DNA of 64,000 nucleotides from Leptospira harrisiae (GTDB lineage: Bacteria > Spirochaetota > Leptospiria > Leptospirales > Leptospiraceae): contig NZ_NPDX01000004.1 of assembly GCF_002811945.1 (NCBI RefSeq), positions 236,358 to 300,357 on the forward strand. The letters run 5' to 3'. Under the pieces are notes generated by a model. The model was not told the origin of the DNA. It worked only from the letters and a program-made list of their open reading frames with translations, and did no database searches. Positions 53,417 to 63,328 of this stretch are shown in pieces (position 1 is the stretch's first letter; the number at the start of each line of letters is the position of its first letter). The position numbers and the translations under genes were made by a program.

Positions 53417-56401
53417 TTATTGTTTATTAAACCTATTGAAAATTCTCAACAACATCCAATCTTCCACTTCTTTCTTAAATTCAGGACTACTCATAATTTT
53501 ATCAAAGATTTCTTGGTTATTTTCCATACGATCAATTAATTTATTCACAAAAACTTCATCAAAGGCATAACGAAAATTTTCGACCGGGTTATTTTGAGCC
53601 CGAGTTTTTAGTTGTTCATCTTGGTATAACTCTTCTTCCATCTGATTGAAGAACAATTTGTCCGTTTCGTTAAAGTCAGTCCCAAATTTATCATTCAATA
53701 TTTGTATGATATCGGACAACTTTGCTTTTTCTTCCTTTTCCTTACCTGTTACTGATTCTTTCTTACCATCAAGACTTGCTTCACCTTGAATTTGAAGAAC
53801 CAAGTCTCCTTCTTCAATCTTTTTTAAACGATAAAATTGTAAGGCTACTTCGTCATCTAACTGAAGTTTTTCAATATAGTTTGCCCTTGGGATTTTTTGT
53901 ACGAGGTATCTTCCAAAACTATATAATTTCTCTAAATCTATATCTTGAAATGGAATGATTTGAGATAAAAAACTATACAATCGCAAATAGGATATCAGCT
54001 GTTTCTTAAAAGAATCCTGTTCGTCTTCCGTTTTTCCTTTATAACGATCAATGCTCGGATCGATATAACTATACAATTTAGCTTGTGATTTCGTATCCTG
54101 ATTGCCTTCGCGATAAAAAACTTTTGCAAATGCATCTACTTCTGATTGAAAGTAAATTTGTGAAGCATCTAAAAGAATCTTAAAATCATAAAGTTGATTC
54201 GGGTTTGTAGGTTCATTTAAAATTGTTGTTTCATAATAAGGCTGAAAAGAATCTAAGATAGTTTGTCTTTCATTAGCAAAATCAATTACAAATGTGTCCT
54301 CTTTTCCTGGGCAGATTCTGTTCAGACGAGATAATGTCTGGACAGCTTTGACACCATTAATTTTTTTATCAACGTACATTGTATGAAGTAAGGGTTGGTC
54401 GAATCCAGTTTGGTATTTATCGGCAACAAGAAGTACCCTAAAATTCTCACCATCTCCAAATTTACTAGGCAACTCCTTTTCTCCGAACTGGTTTAATTTT
54501 GCCTCAGTAATTCCTTCTGCATATAGATCATGGTAAACAACTCCAGAAAAAGCAACAATTGGATCAATACCAGAATATCCCTTTTCTTTAATATAGTTCT
54601 TAAACGCTAAATAGTATTCCAATGCGTGTTTTCTTGAGGAAGTAACGACCATTGCCTTGGCCTTCCCTCCAATACGTTTCATTACTACGTTACGAAAATG
54701 CTCCACAATCACTTCAATTTTCTGACTGATATTATGTGGATGTAGAGAAGCGAATCTTCCAATTGCCTTTAAAGCTTTCTTTTTATTCAGTTCAGGATCA
54801 TCTTCTATCGTTTTTGACAATCGATAGTATTCTTTATAAGTAGTATAGTTTTTCAAAACATCCAAAATATAATTTTCTTCGATGGCCTGTCGCATGGAAT
54901 ACAAATGAAAAGGCATAGGTTTACCTTCTGCATTTTTATCCCCAAAAACTTCTAGGGTTTTTGCTTTGGGTGTTGCCGTGAAAGCAAAAATAGAGATGTT
55001 CGGCTGAGGGCCTCGTTTGCGAATTGCCTCTCGGATTACATCTTCATCGTCATCTTCTTCATCTAATTTCATTTCCAACGCTTCGGATTCATCCAGTGTC
55101 AGAACTTTTCCACCGAGAACCTCTGCCATGTTTTTTGAGGATTCTCCTCCTTGGCTACTATGTGCCTCATCGATGATGACTGCATATTTCCTATGCGGGA
55201 GTTCCGATAGATGTTTTAAAGCAAATGGAAACTTCTGCAAAGTAGTAATGATGATACTGGCCCCCGACTGGATCGCACTTGCCAATTGTTTGGAATCATC
55301 ATCGATTCTTTGTACAACCCCTTGTTTGTGTTCGAATTGATAAATGGTGTCCTGCAATTGGCGATCGAGCACATTTCTGTCTGTAATTACAATCACTGAA
55401 TCGAAAATCTTTTCGTCCCTATCGTTAAATAGACTACTCAATCGATATGTTAGCCATGCAATGGAATTACTTTTTCCGCTTCCTGCGGAATGTTGGATTA
55501 GATAATTTTTTCCAGAACCATTTTTCTTCGCATCTAGAGACACTTTCCGCACAACATCGATTTGGTGGAATCTTGGAAACAAGGTAGATTCTTTGGTATA
55601 TTTTTTACCGTCGCTATAATAGTCCTCTTTTTTTGTATGTAAAAATCGAGATAAGAGCTCGAGCCAACTATCAGGACTTAAAATCTCTTCCCAAAAGTAA
55701 GAAGTTTTATAACCGTTTGGATTTACCGGGTTACCTGCTCCTAACCCATTCCCTTTGTTGAATGGAATGAATTTTGTATTTTTACCATCTAATTTAGTAG
55801 TTAGATACACTTCATCGGGATCAACGGCAAAATGGACTAAGGCGCGTTTTTTGAATTGAAATAGTAGCTCCTTGGGATCACGATCTAATTTGTATTGTTG
55901 GATTGCATTTTGGACATTCTGTCCGGTAAAATGGTTCTTTAGTTCCATTGTCGCAAGAGGAAGGCCATTCAATGATAAAAGAATATCGACACTATTGTTG
56001 TTTTTTAAAGAATAGTGAACTTGCCTTGTGACTATGAGTTCGTTCTTTTGATAGTCGTCGTAAGTATCAGGATTTAACTTACTCTCCGGTTTAAAATAAG
56101 CCAACTTAAATTTAACACCGCTGTCAGTAATACCGTGTCGTAAGACATCCAAAGTCCCCCTTAGTTCCAGTTCCTTATACAACCTTTGGAAGAATTTATT
56201 TTCCGTATCTTCTTTGTAATAGGCTTTTAGTTTTTCCCATTCCTTGACTTGAGAACGTAAAATAAAAGATAAGATATGTGATTTAAAAAGACAAATATTT
56301 TTATCAAATTGAGATGGATCGCCCAAGATCCAACCAGATGATGTTAGGTGGTCCTTGATGGCGGTTTCAAATGCGTTTTCTGTATGGATGGATTGGTTCA
56401 T
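53417..56401 (-). CDS. hsdR: type I restriction enzyme, R (helicase-nuclease) subunit
   Basis: The protein has 994 residues from the ATG at 56401. The N-terminal nuclease core shows SVDILLSLNGLPLATMELK (about 135-155, D..ExK). SF2 motor motifs follow: Walker A QHSAGSGKSNS (about 304), VIIDEAHSSQGG (about 408), SIFAFTATPKA, LLVADKYQTGFDQPLLHTMY and QTLSRLNRICPGK. It cleaves unmethylated DNA after translocation. Its ATG overlaps the stop of the upstream 1105-aa gene as ATGA, so it is translated in step with that gene and not directly with hsdS. The longer frame start at 56449 lacks support. Confidence 0.95.
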   Translation of the reverse strand: MNQSIHTENAFETAIKDHLTSSGWILGDPSQFDKNICLFKSHILSFILRSQVKEWEKLKAYYKEDTENKFFQRLYKELELRGTLDVLRHGITDSGVKFKLAYFKPESKLNPDTYDDYQKNELIVTRQVHYSLKNNNSVDILLSLNGLPLATMELKNHFTGQNVQNAIQQYKLDRDPKELLFQFKKRALVHFAVDPDEVYLTTKLDGKNTKFIPFNKGNGLGAGNPVNPNGYKTSYFWEEILSPDSWLELLSRFLHTKKEDYYSDGKKYTKESTLFPRFHQIDVVRKVSLDAKKNGSGKNYLIQHSAGSGKSNSIAWLTYRLSSLFNDRDEKIFDSVIVITDRNVLDRQLQDTIYQFEHKQGVVQRIDDDSKQLASAIQSGASIIITTLQKFPFALKHLSELPHRKYAVIIDEAHSSQGGESSKNMAEVLGGKVLTLDESEALEMKLDEEDDDEDVIREAIRKRGPQPNISIFAFTATPKAKTLEVFGDKNAEGKPMPFHLYSMRQAIEENYILDVLKNYTTYKEYYRLSKTIEDDPELNKKKALKAIGRFASLHPHNISQKIEVIVEHFRNVVMKRIGGKAKAMVVTSSRKHALEYYLAFKNYIKEKGYSGIDPIVAFSGVVYHDLYAEGITEAKLNQFGEKELPSKFGDGENFRVLLVADKYQTGFDQPLLHTMYVDKKINGVKAVQTLSRLNRICPGKEDTFVIDFANERQTILDSFQPYYETTILNEPTNPNQLYDFKILLDASQIYFQSEVDAFAKVFYREGNQDTKSQAKLYSYIDPSIDRYKGKTEDEQDSFKKQLISYLRLYSFLSQIIPFQDIDLEKLYSFGRYLVQKIPRANYIEKLQLDDEVALQFYRLKKIEEGDLVLQIQGEASLDGKKESVTGKEKEEKAKLSDIIQILNDKFGTDFNETDKLFFNQMEEELYQDEQLKTRAQNNPVENFRYAFDEVFVNKLIDRMENNQEIFDKIMSSPEFKKEVEDWMLLRIFNRFNKQ

Positions 56402-59400
56402 AACAATACCCCTTTTCTCATTTCGTCTAGTAGCTGGAAAGGAGGCCAATTGAAATATGTATGCTGTGATTTTGTAAAGTTTTCTGAAGCCAGTTTATCT
56501 ATTTCATCGATTACTGAATTTTCAATTTCAAATACTTCCATAAAGAAAACACACCAAGCAAGGCCCTCCACTCTCTTGTGTACTGCACCCGAATCTTTTT
56601 TCAATATGAACGGATCATTCAAAAGCATAATTGCTTTTTTCCTAAAGTCGAGGACTTGTTTAGACAACCAATCCCTAAAAATCGTTTTATCACTTAAAGA
56701 GGAAACAAAGCCAAGGAGCTCCTCTTCTGAATAAACGAAATATCGTTTATTTTTCATCTTTCGTTCATCATTCTTTTCTGAAAGTTTAGTAATTATTATT
56801 TCTTTTATAATTTCTCCGCGAACTTGATCGACTAAAATTGGATCTAGGAAGCTTTCAAGTTCTTTTAAAACCAAAGCTAACTCTTTTAAAGAGTTTCGAT
56901 GGTTAAGCAAAAAGAATGCAATTTTACCTGCCATTTGATCCGACTGCGTATTGTTTACTAGTTCAATAATAGTATTTTTTGATCTTCCATAGATATTCGA
57001 ACTAACATATTCAGTTCCCCAATTTGAATTCTTGATTTGAATCATTTTCTTAAAGAGTGAGACATTGAGACTAATTGATTCTTCTTCCTTAAGATCCAAT
57101 TGCATCTCCAGTGATTCCTCAAGTTCTTTACGGTATCCTTCATGCGTGATCGAGTTTAGAACATCAGTTGAGTAAATATAATAAGCTAGAATTCCCAATT
57201 GATGAATCCAAGGGCAATTGGATCCGATCAATGCCGAAACAAATTCTCCGACTTTTCCCAATTTTACTTCATGTATCAAATTTTGAGGCAACAGCTGTCC
57301 TAATCGCGCAGGGATTTCTATTTGCCTCATGTCAATCTCAGAATTAAAATTCTTTAGTTTGTTAAAAAACCCTACCTTCTCAAAATGTTCTTCTAAAATC
57401 TTTACAACAAACTGAGGATCCGTAGACAAGTAACCTTTCAAAACCATCATTGTGAGATCAAAATGCAAACCACCATCCTGATATAAACTTGCTAACTCGT
57501 TTAGCCATTCATGAGGAAGCCCAGTTCTTACAGAAAAAATATGAATGATTTTCGATAATTGGTCATAACTTACGATTTCTTCTTTGATACCAATTGGCTT
57601 TTCCATAATTTTTAAATTTTGTATGTATTCACGGAATTTCGTTTTTACGTTTTCTTTTGATAAGAAAGTTTCAAATACTGATCTTTCAAATTTTGACTCA
57701 GATCTGTATGGAGTATGAACAAGAAACAGATTCAATACCCCAAAGATGTTAAATAATTCTTGTTCAGAGATTTGGTCTAAATTCTCACTTAGAGAGGTAA
57801 AATCGCATTCTGTTTCAGAATCGAATTTAGGCTTGTATTTAAGTTTCTCTCCGATTCGTTCTTCTTCCACTTCAAAGAAAATGGAAATACCAAACTTTTC
57901 TAATAATCTTTTACCTAATTCTAAGCAATCTTTGTATTTTTGGCTAAGCAGGGTTTCAGATTCAGAAACTTTTTCTTTATAAACTTTCGGCCAAACCTCT
58001 ATGACATCCAAATCTATTTCACCTTCTATCCATTTTTTCACACTTGAATGACCAGCCATGAGGGCTTTGATGTATTGAATCACCTCTACTGTAGTTTCTG
58101 AGTTTAATTTGCTTAGACTTGTCGGTGTACCAGCAAAGTAAGAACTTAACGATGAACTTAGTAAATAACCATCTAGAGTCTCTTCTGAATCGGAATATTG
58201 TATAAAAATATAACGATCATGGAAGCTTCTTTGGTTATTCGATTTATTAATATCCACTATCGTTGAACCGAAAGATATCGTATGCGTGTATTCCAAACAT
58301 TTAGATACAATTCGTTGGATTAGAACTGCGCCAATGTTTGGATTTTCATCCCCTTCCATTGGAATTCTAGATTGTGACGAATTCAAAATGACGTGAACTG
58401 GAATATTTTGGTGAACCATAAGAGAGGAGACGACTTCCTCATTGATGAAAGGATCCATCACATAAATGGCTGATGGCTTTTTGGATTCATTAGAACTTGT
58501 TAAATTCTTCATAAACAATGCGAATTCAAGTTTATCGGACGCATCCCCTGAGAAAAACTTCGAATAAGCCTTAGAATCTTTTTTTCTTTTTTTATAAAGA
58601 AGCTCTTCATATTTTTGTAGGTGAGAAAACATATCATCAGTTTCCCTTGCTTTAACAACAATTGGGCTTTCTAATAATTTTTGTTTTACATTACGTGAAC
58701 CGTGGCTCTCAGACCCAAGCTCACTAAGAAATTTATTTCCAGAACTCTTGGGAACTTTCAGATCTGGCAATCCAACGCCAAATCCCATACCGATATTGAT
58801 TTCACGCACATATTGGATCCGGTCTTCAATGATCATTTTGAAGCTATCGTTAGAATGTCCTTCAAAAATTTGGTAGTATCCCTGGCAATAATCACGATTG
58901 CCCAATGGAAACTCTATGACAAATTCATTGTCTTCCGATCTTCGGCAGGTTTTCATACCATGTGAATGCATCAAAGCAAAGTTACTGACTTGAAAGGAAA
59001 CAGCAATAAAGGCTTTTTCAGAAACTTCTGGCTTCAGAATGAAGCGAATCACATTTTCTTTTGTAATTTCGATTGAGTAGAATTTGTTTTCTTTTTGTTG
59101 CCCGATGTATTTAATCCATTCCAAGTTTCCAAGTCTTTTCCATTCTTCACCCTTCGGGTAAAGCTCACTCATTTGACCTATAAAAAGATCGAAGCCGATC
59201 TCATCCTTAAAGAAGGAGTTTAATTCTTGGAATACATGGTCTTCTACTTGAAAAAATGGATCTTTGTTCAGTTCCAGAAGGATATCTGCTCTCGCAGAAC
59301 CTTGGATCACTAAGTTTTGCCAACTGCGATGTTCTCTGATTAAATTGATTCCATTTTCTTTTTCTAAAAACACATCCGAAAATAATTGGTGCGTTTCAGG

Positions 59401-59715
59401 GAATTTCCAAGATAAAAGAGAGTTTTCGCTTACTTTAGATACATTTAAAAATGAAAAATTACCTAAGGATTTATTTCGAATATTAAGAAAGAAATCTTCC
59501 GCATTCTCTTCATTGATTGCAAAGTCCAATCGGTAAACTGTTCCAAGTCCTTTGAAGGAAGTCTCCAGTTCTATTGAAGTTACGCGATTCAGATATTCTG
59601 GTAATACATCCCACGGGAAGATGCATCCATGAAGCAATCGTGGTGGCTCAGTCTCTCCTCTTAAAAGATACAATCTGGCTCTGTAGGTTTTTATTAAATT
59701 TGATTCGGTGGTCAT
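56398..59715 (-). CDS. large unknown protein embedded in the type I R-M operon (PLD-like HDR motif)
   Basis: The protein has 1105 residues, with SD AGGAG 7 bases before the ATG. No TM segment or signal peptide. A central region (about residues 415-530) resembles one half of a phospholipase D-fold nuclease: SAIYVMDPFINEE, then PVHVILNSSQ, and SFHDRYIFIQ near 500, where HDR takes the place of HKD. The N-terminal 350 residues (LRGETEPPRLLHGCIFPWDVLPEYL, FALMHSHGMKTC) and the C-terminal half (helical, leucine-rich) are unassigned; it may belong to the VPA1262 family, which I cannot check. It lies between hsdS and hsdR and its stop overlaps the hsdR start. Role in defence is inferred from position. 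Confidence 0.7.
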   Translation of the reverse strand: MTTESNLIKTYRARLYLLRGETEPPRLLHGCIFPWDVLPEYLNRVTSIELETSFKGLGTVYRLDFAINEENAEDFFLNIRNKSLGNFSFLNVSKVSENSLLSWKFPETHQLFSDVFLEKENGINLIREHRSWQNLVIQGSARADILLELNKDPFFQVEDHVFQELNSFFKDEIGFDLFIGQMSELYPKGEEWKRLGNLEWIKYIGQQKENKFYSIEITKENVIRFILKPEVSEKAFIAVSFQVSNFALMHSHGMKTCRRSEDNEFVIEFPLGNRDYCQGYYQIFEGHSNDSFKMIIEDRIQYVREINIGMGFGVGLPDLKVPKSSGNKFLSELGSESHGSRNVKQKLLESPIVVKARETDDMFSHLQKYEELLYKKRKKDSKAYSKFFSGDASDKLEFALFMKNLTSSNESKKPSAIYVMDPFINEEVVSSLMVHQNIPVHVILNSSQSRIPMEGDENPNIGAVLIQRIVSKCLEYTHTISFGSTIVDINKSNNQRSFHDRYIFIQYSDSEETLDGYLLSSSLSSYFAGTPTSLSKLNSETTVEVIQYIKALMAGHSSVKKWIEGEIDLDVIEVWPKVYKEKVSESETLLSQKYKDCLELGKRLLEKFGISIFFEVEEERIGEKLKYKPKFDSETECDFTSLSENLDQISEQELFNIFGVLNLFLVHTPYRSESKFERSVFETFLSKENVKTKFREYIQNLKIMEKPIGIKEEIVSYDQLSKIIHIFSVRTGLPHEWLNELASLYQDGGLHFDLTMMVLKGYLSTDPQFVVKILEEHFEKVGFFNKLKNFNSEIDMRQIEIPARLGQLLPQNLIHEVKLGKVGEFVSALIGSNCPWIHQLGILAYYIYSTDVLNSITHEGYRKELEESLEMQLDLKEEESISLNVSLFKKMIQIKNSNWGTEYVSSNIYGRSKNTIIELVNNTQSDQMAGKIAFFLLNHRNSLKELALVLKELESFLDPILVDQVRGEIIKEIIITKLSEKNDERKMKNKRYFVYSEEELLGFVSSLSDKTIFRDWLSKQVLDFRKKAIMLLNDPFILKKDSGAVHKRVEGLAWCVFFMEVFEIENSVIDEIDKLASENFTKSQHTYFNWPPFQLLDEMRKGVLL

Positions 59716-59767
59716 TGTTTTTCTCCTAATTAATTAGTAACGAACCAGAATTTGATTTTTGCTTTTT

Positions 59768-61087
59768 TTACTCCCCTACCCTCACCTTCCCCGTCACCAC
59801 CTCTGAAATCAAAGCCGTGCGATATTCTTGGAGAAGTTCGATTTCCTTTTCAATTTTGGAAATGGTGGAAAAAATTTTGTCAGTATGAACTTTAACAAAG
59901 TTAACGATGCTTTCCATTTCAGAATTAGAACTTGGCACAGGGAGATCTATATCCTTCATCTGACTTTGATTTAGGATAGGCAACGTTGCGGAATTTGATA
60001 ATCCAGCAATATGCTCTCTCATTGAATATAGAAAGTATGAATAAAATTTTGAGTCAATTATGGATTCAAACAATAAAGCATTAATTTGCTGATTAGAAGA
60101 AGCGGGTTCAGTTATATATCCAACCTTTCCAATTGTCGCACCAATTCCGACAAACAAAATTGAATTTGCAGGAAATAGTTTTACAACTTGATCCGATATT
60201 GCTGAATTAGAAATTTTCCTCTTAGAAGAATTTAATTCCAAGGATTCCGAAAAATCGGAAGGAGTATACCAATCAATTTCTTCCACATAGTAATCTAATT
60301 GATTCGATGGTGGCGTGCTTCCAGTTTGCACTTTCTCTGCCACCCATTTCAACTTCTTCACTTCCCAATGCTCTGGTATCTCCCCTAACCATTCCACACC
60401 TGAATCCTTCATCTTAACATTCGGATCAATTCCCTTCGTCACCGCCTGGTTGATCACAGCCGCTTTTTCTTCTTTCAATAACTCAATCAGTCGTTTCTTT
60501 TTTTCCACCAAACTGTCGATTTGTGAAGTTTTGCGGTCGAGGAAACTAGCAATGGATGTTTGTTCGGTGAGGGGAGGGAGTGGGAAAGGGAATTCTTCAA
60601 TAAAACTAGTTGGTAGCCTTTTCTGTCCAGCTGAACCAGACATAAAACCTTCACCAACTTTCATAAATACGTTCGATTTAGTTTGATAATAAGCAAAAAC
60701 CGGATTGATAGACTCTGAAGGTTTAACCGTATGAAACTCCGTTGAACCAAATCCAAAGCTCGTATTTAAATTTTTTAAATAAGCTCCTTTTCCGTTTTCA
60801 AAACAAGGTGTAATCTTAGCGATGATGATGTCACCTCTTTCAAAATAGGTAAAACCTGAACTAACTTCGTCAGTTTTTTTTAAGATGCTTTGATCAAATT
60901 TACCATCTTCCGAAACCTTTTCCATAGGTAGGAAAACAACCTCTGAATCTAAGAATTCCTTCAACAACTCAGTCGGTTTTGGTTTATTCACATTAGCTAA
61001 ATATTTTAATCTCTTCACTTCCCAATGCGTCGGAATTTCTCCTAACCATTCCACACTGGAATCTTTGTAGGCCTCATACCGTTTCAT
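59768..61087 (-). CDS. hsdS: type I restriction enzyme, S (specificity) subunit
   Basis: The protein has 439 residues with two target-recognition halves. The first conserved region is DSSVEWLGEIPTHWEVKRLKY, the second near residue 215 is DSGVEWLGEIPEHWEVKKLKW. Each half ends with a coiled-coil spacer: LTEQTSIASFLDRKTSQIDSLVEKKKRLI and NSEMESIVNFVKVHTDKIFSTISKIEKEIELL. It selects the bipartite DNA site for methylation and restriction. Its ATG overlaps the hsdM stop by 4 bases. A 52-base gap follows before the next gene. Confidence 0.95.
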   Translation of the reverse strand: MKRYEAYKDSSVEWLGEIPTHWEVKRLKYLANVNKPKPTELLKEFLDSEVVFLPMEKVSEDGKFDQSILKKTDEVSSGFTYFERGDIIIAKITPCFENGKGAYLKNLNTSFGFGSTEFHTVKPSESINPVFAYYQTKSNVFMKVGEGFMSGSAGQKRLPTSFIEEFPFPLPPLTEQTSIASFLDRKTSQIDSLVEKKKRLIELLKEEKAAVINQAVTKGIDPNVKMKDSGVEWLGEIPEHWEVKKLKWVAEKVQTGSTPPSNQLDYYVEEIDWYTPSDFSESLELNSSKRKISNSAISDQVVKLFPANSILFVGIGATIGKVGYITEPASSNQQINALLFESIIDSKFYSYFLYSMREHIAGLSNSATLPILNQSQMKDIDLPVPSSNSEMESIVNFVKVHTDKIFSTISKIEKEIELLQEYRTALISEVVTGKVRVGE

Positions 61088-62832
61088 GATTCGATGATTT
61101 CTCCAATCATACCTTGGGTTTCTTCTTCTAAGGCGAGGATATCTCGCCGAATTTCCGCTAGGCTGCGGAGTGGTTTGTATTTGTAAAAGTATTTGGTGAA
61201 ATTGATTTCATAACCCACTTTTGTTTTTTCATGGTCAATCCAAGCATCTGGCACATGAGGAAGCACCTCCCTCTGGAAATAGGTTTCTATATTTTCCTTC
61301 AAAGGAATGTTTTCAAAGTCCCTAAGGTCAGAATCTGCCAACGGTTTTCCTTTTTTATCAAACATAGGATTTCCTGTTTCATCTAACTTAGGTCGTTCGA
61401 CTGTAATGCGGTGGTAACCAAAATCATCATTGTCAAAAATCTTACAGGATTCGTTCTCACGAAAATCTCCATAGAGTTTGGTGATCTTGGATATCGCCTC
61501 TTCATGAATTTCTTTTCGTTTGTTTCCGAGAGAACGAAGCATCTTAGCATAAAACGGATTGTCCTTGTCTTCTAAGTCGCCACCAGTGGCATTGATCAGT
61601 TGCACTTTGCCTTTTCGATTTTTTGGTTTGTGGTCGGTCACAATCCAAATGTAAGTGGAAATTCCCGTATTGTAAAACAATTGGTCGGGAAGTGCCACAA
61701 TGGCTTCCAACATATCATTTTCAATGATCCACTTACGGATGTCACTTGGCCCGCTACCGGCAGCCCCGCTAAACAAAGGAGATCCATTAAAAACAAGGGC
61801 CAATCGACTTCCCCCATCTTTTCGTTTCATCTTAGAAACCATATGTTGTAAAAAGAGTAGCGAACCATCGCTAATGGCAGGAAGTCCCGCACCGAACCGT
61901 CCATCCCATCCTTTTTTAGCGGCTTCTTCTTTGATGAGTTTTTCCGATTTTTTCCAATCCACACCAAATGGCGGATTACTCAGCATATAATCAAATTTTT
62001 CTTCCGTAAGACCATCTTGGGTAAACGTATTTCCAAATTTAATATTACTTGGGTTTTGTCCCTTAATCAACATATCCGACTTACAAATCGCAAAAGACTC
62101 AGGGTTCATCTCTTGCCCAAAAACTTCCAGTTTAGCATCAGGATTTAAATCATGCAAAAACTCTTCGGCAACAGACAACATTCCACCAGTTCCGCAAGCT
62201 GGGTCATATAACGTGCGTACGATGCCTTTATTAGTTAAAATTTCCTTATCATTGATAAAAAGTAAATTTACCATGAGCCTAATCACTTCTCTTGGTGTAA
62301 AGTGTTCCCCAGCGGTTTCGTTACTAAGCTCTGCAAATTTCCGAATGAGTTCCTCGAAGATATATCCCATCTCCAAGGAAGAGACACCCCGAAATAGTTC
62401 CCCTGCTTCCGCAAATTTTTTAACAACAAGATATAAAAGATCATACTCCTCGAGTTTTTTTATTTGGTCTTCCAAACTAAAATAATCGATGATCTCAATC
62501 GCACTCAAAGAATACCCTTTGATATAATTTCTAAAATTGGCAGCCAAATGATCTGCGTCTTTGGCAAGTTCAGTAAAGTCATACTTACTTCGGTTATGAA
62601 ACTTTGCCTTAGCTACGTTGTTTAAAATAGGTTCTAAAACTTCTGGCTTCTTTGTTTTATGTTCCGCATATGCATCCAATACTTTCTTTTTGGTTGGTTC
62701 TAAAACAATATCCAACCGCCTAAGAACTGTCAGTGGTAAAATCACCTTTCCATAATCCGCTTGTTTATAATGCCCGCGGAGTAAATCCGCAATCGACCAG
62801 AGAAAATTGGCTTTTTCTTTAAATTGAGTCAT
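61084..62832 (-). CDS. hsdM: type I restriction enzyme, M (methyltransferase) subunit
   Basis: The protein has 582 residues from the ATG at 62832, chosen because the HsdM family begins FKEKANFLWSIADLLRGHYK; an upstream extension (to 62988) would add an unrelated Cys-rich leader. Motif I is YDPACGTGGMLS (about 208) and motif IV LSNPPFGVDW (about 285), for N6-adenine methylation of the site set by HsdS. No strong SD is visible. It is the first gene of the operon M-S-X-R. Confidence 0.93.
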   Translation of the reverse strand: MTQFKEKANFLWSIADLLRGHYKQADYGKVILPLTVLRRLDIVLEPTKKKVLDAYAEHKTKKPEVLEPILNNVAKAKFHNRSKYDFTELAKDADHLAANFRNYIKGYSLSAIEIIDYFSLEDQIKKLEEYDLLYLVVKKFAEAGELFRGVSSLEMGYIFEELIRKFAELSNETAGEHFTPREVIRLMVNLLFINDKEILTNKGIVRTLYDPACGTGGMLSVAEEFLHDLNPDAKLEVFGQEMNPESFAICKSDMLIKGQNPSNIKFGNTFTQDGLTEEKFDYMLSNPPFGVDWKKSEKLIKEEAAKKGWDGRFGAGLPAISDGSLLFLQHMVSKMKRKDGGSRLALVFNGSPLFSGAAGSGPSDIRKWIIENDMLEAIVALPDQLFYNTGISTYIWIVTDHKPKNRKGKVQLINATGGDLEDKDNPFYAKMLRSLGNKRKEIHEEAISKITKLYGDFRENESCKIFDNDDFGYHRITVERPKLDETGNPMFDKKGKPLADSDLRDFENIPLKENIETYFQREVLPHVPDAWIDHEKTKVGYEINFTKYFYKYKPLRSLAEIRRDILALEEETQGMIGEIIES

Positions 62833-63135
62833 CTTCAAAACAATGTTTCTGTCTTGTGTCTCTTCCGACAAGTGTTGATTGCAATCTTCATTCATACAGT
62901 TGCAGATTACATGCGCTCTGGGACAAATATACGCACTCCCGTGAGGTTTTTCTGTCGAAAGAGGAAAAAGGCTAAACTGCCTTACCAAAAAAGGGAAAAA
63001 TCAGACCGTATGCAAAAAATGTTGTGACATAAGGAAAGAAAGGAAAGTATTATGTCACATTAGGACTTTTAATTTAAAAAAAATCAATCGTAAATTATCA
63101 ATCCTAAACATAACAATACAAGTAGGGGAAACCAA
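62833..63135. other. intergenic region between hsdM and a divergent gene pair
   Basis: About 300 bases. It contains the open in-frame extension of hsdM (to 62988) and the promoters for both directions. No long palindrome or regulator gene was recognised. Confidence 0.45.
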
Positions 63136-63324
63136 ATGAAACTTGTAGGCCAAGGAACCATTCTTTCTGAAAGAATGAAACGAATTATAGCAACAGGAAA
63201 ATTTGAAAATCATGGCGGAGCCGTGAATGACCCAAAACTGCTCACCGAAGCTGCAAAGGAATTATTCAATTCCGAAAAGGAAACTATCTCTAATTTTCTA
63301 GACCAAATGAAATCTGAGAAGTAA
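63136..63324 (+). CDS. small protein, first gene of a divergent pair next to the R-M operon
   Basis: The protein has 62 residues, with AGGGGAAA before the ATG. It starts GQGTILSERMKRIIATGKFEN and ends with an acidic helix (AKELFNSEKETISNFLDQMK). The highly charged, small architecture could fit an antitoxin or a chaperone-like partner. The next gene starts 4 bases later. Family not recognised. Confidence 0.55.
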   Translation: MKLVGQGTILSERMKRIIATGKFENHGGAVNDPKLLTEAAKELFNSEKETISNFLDQMKSEK

Positions 63325-63328
63325 TCGA

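Noticed and set aside
62833..62988. N-terminal extension of hsdM with several Cys residues
   Set aside because: HsdM proteins begin at the FKEKANFLW segment; the extension has no SD. It could still be checked by N-terminal peptide data.
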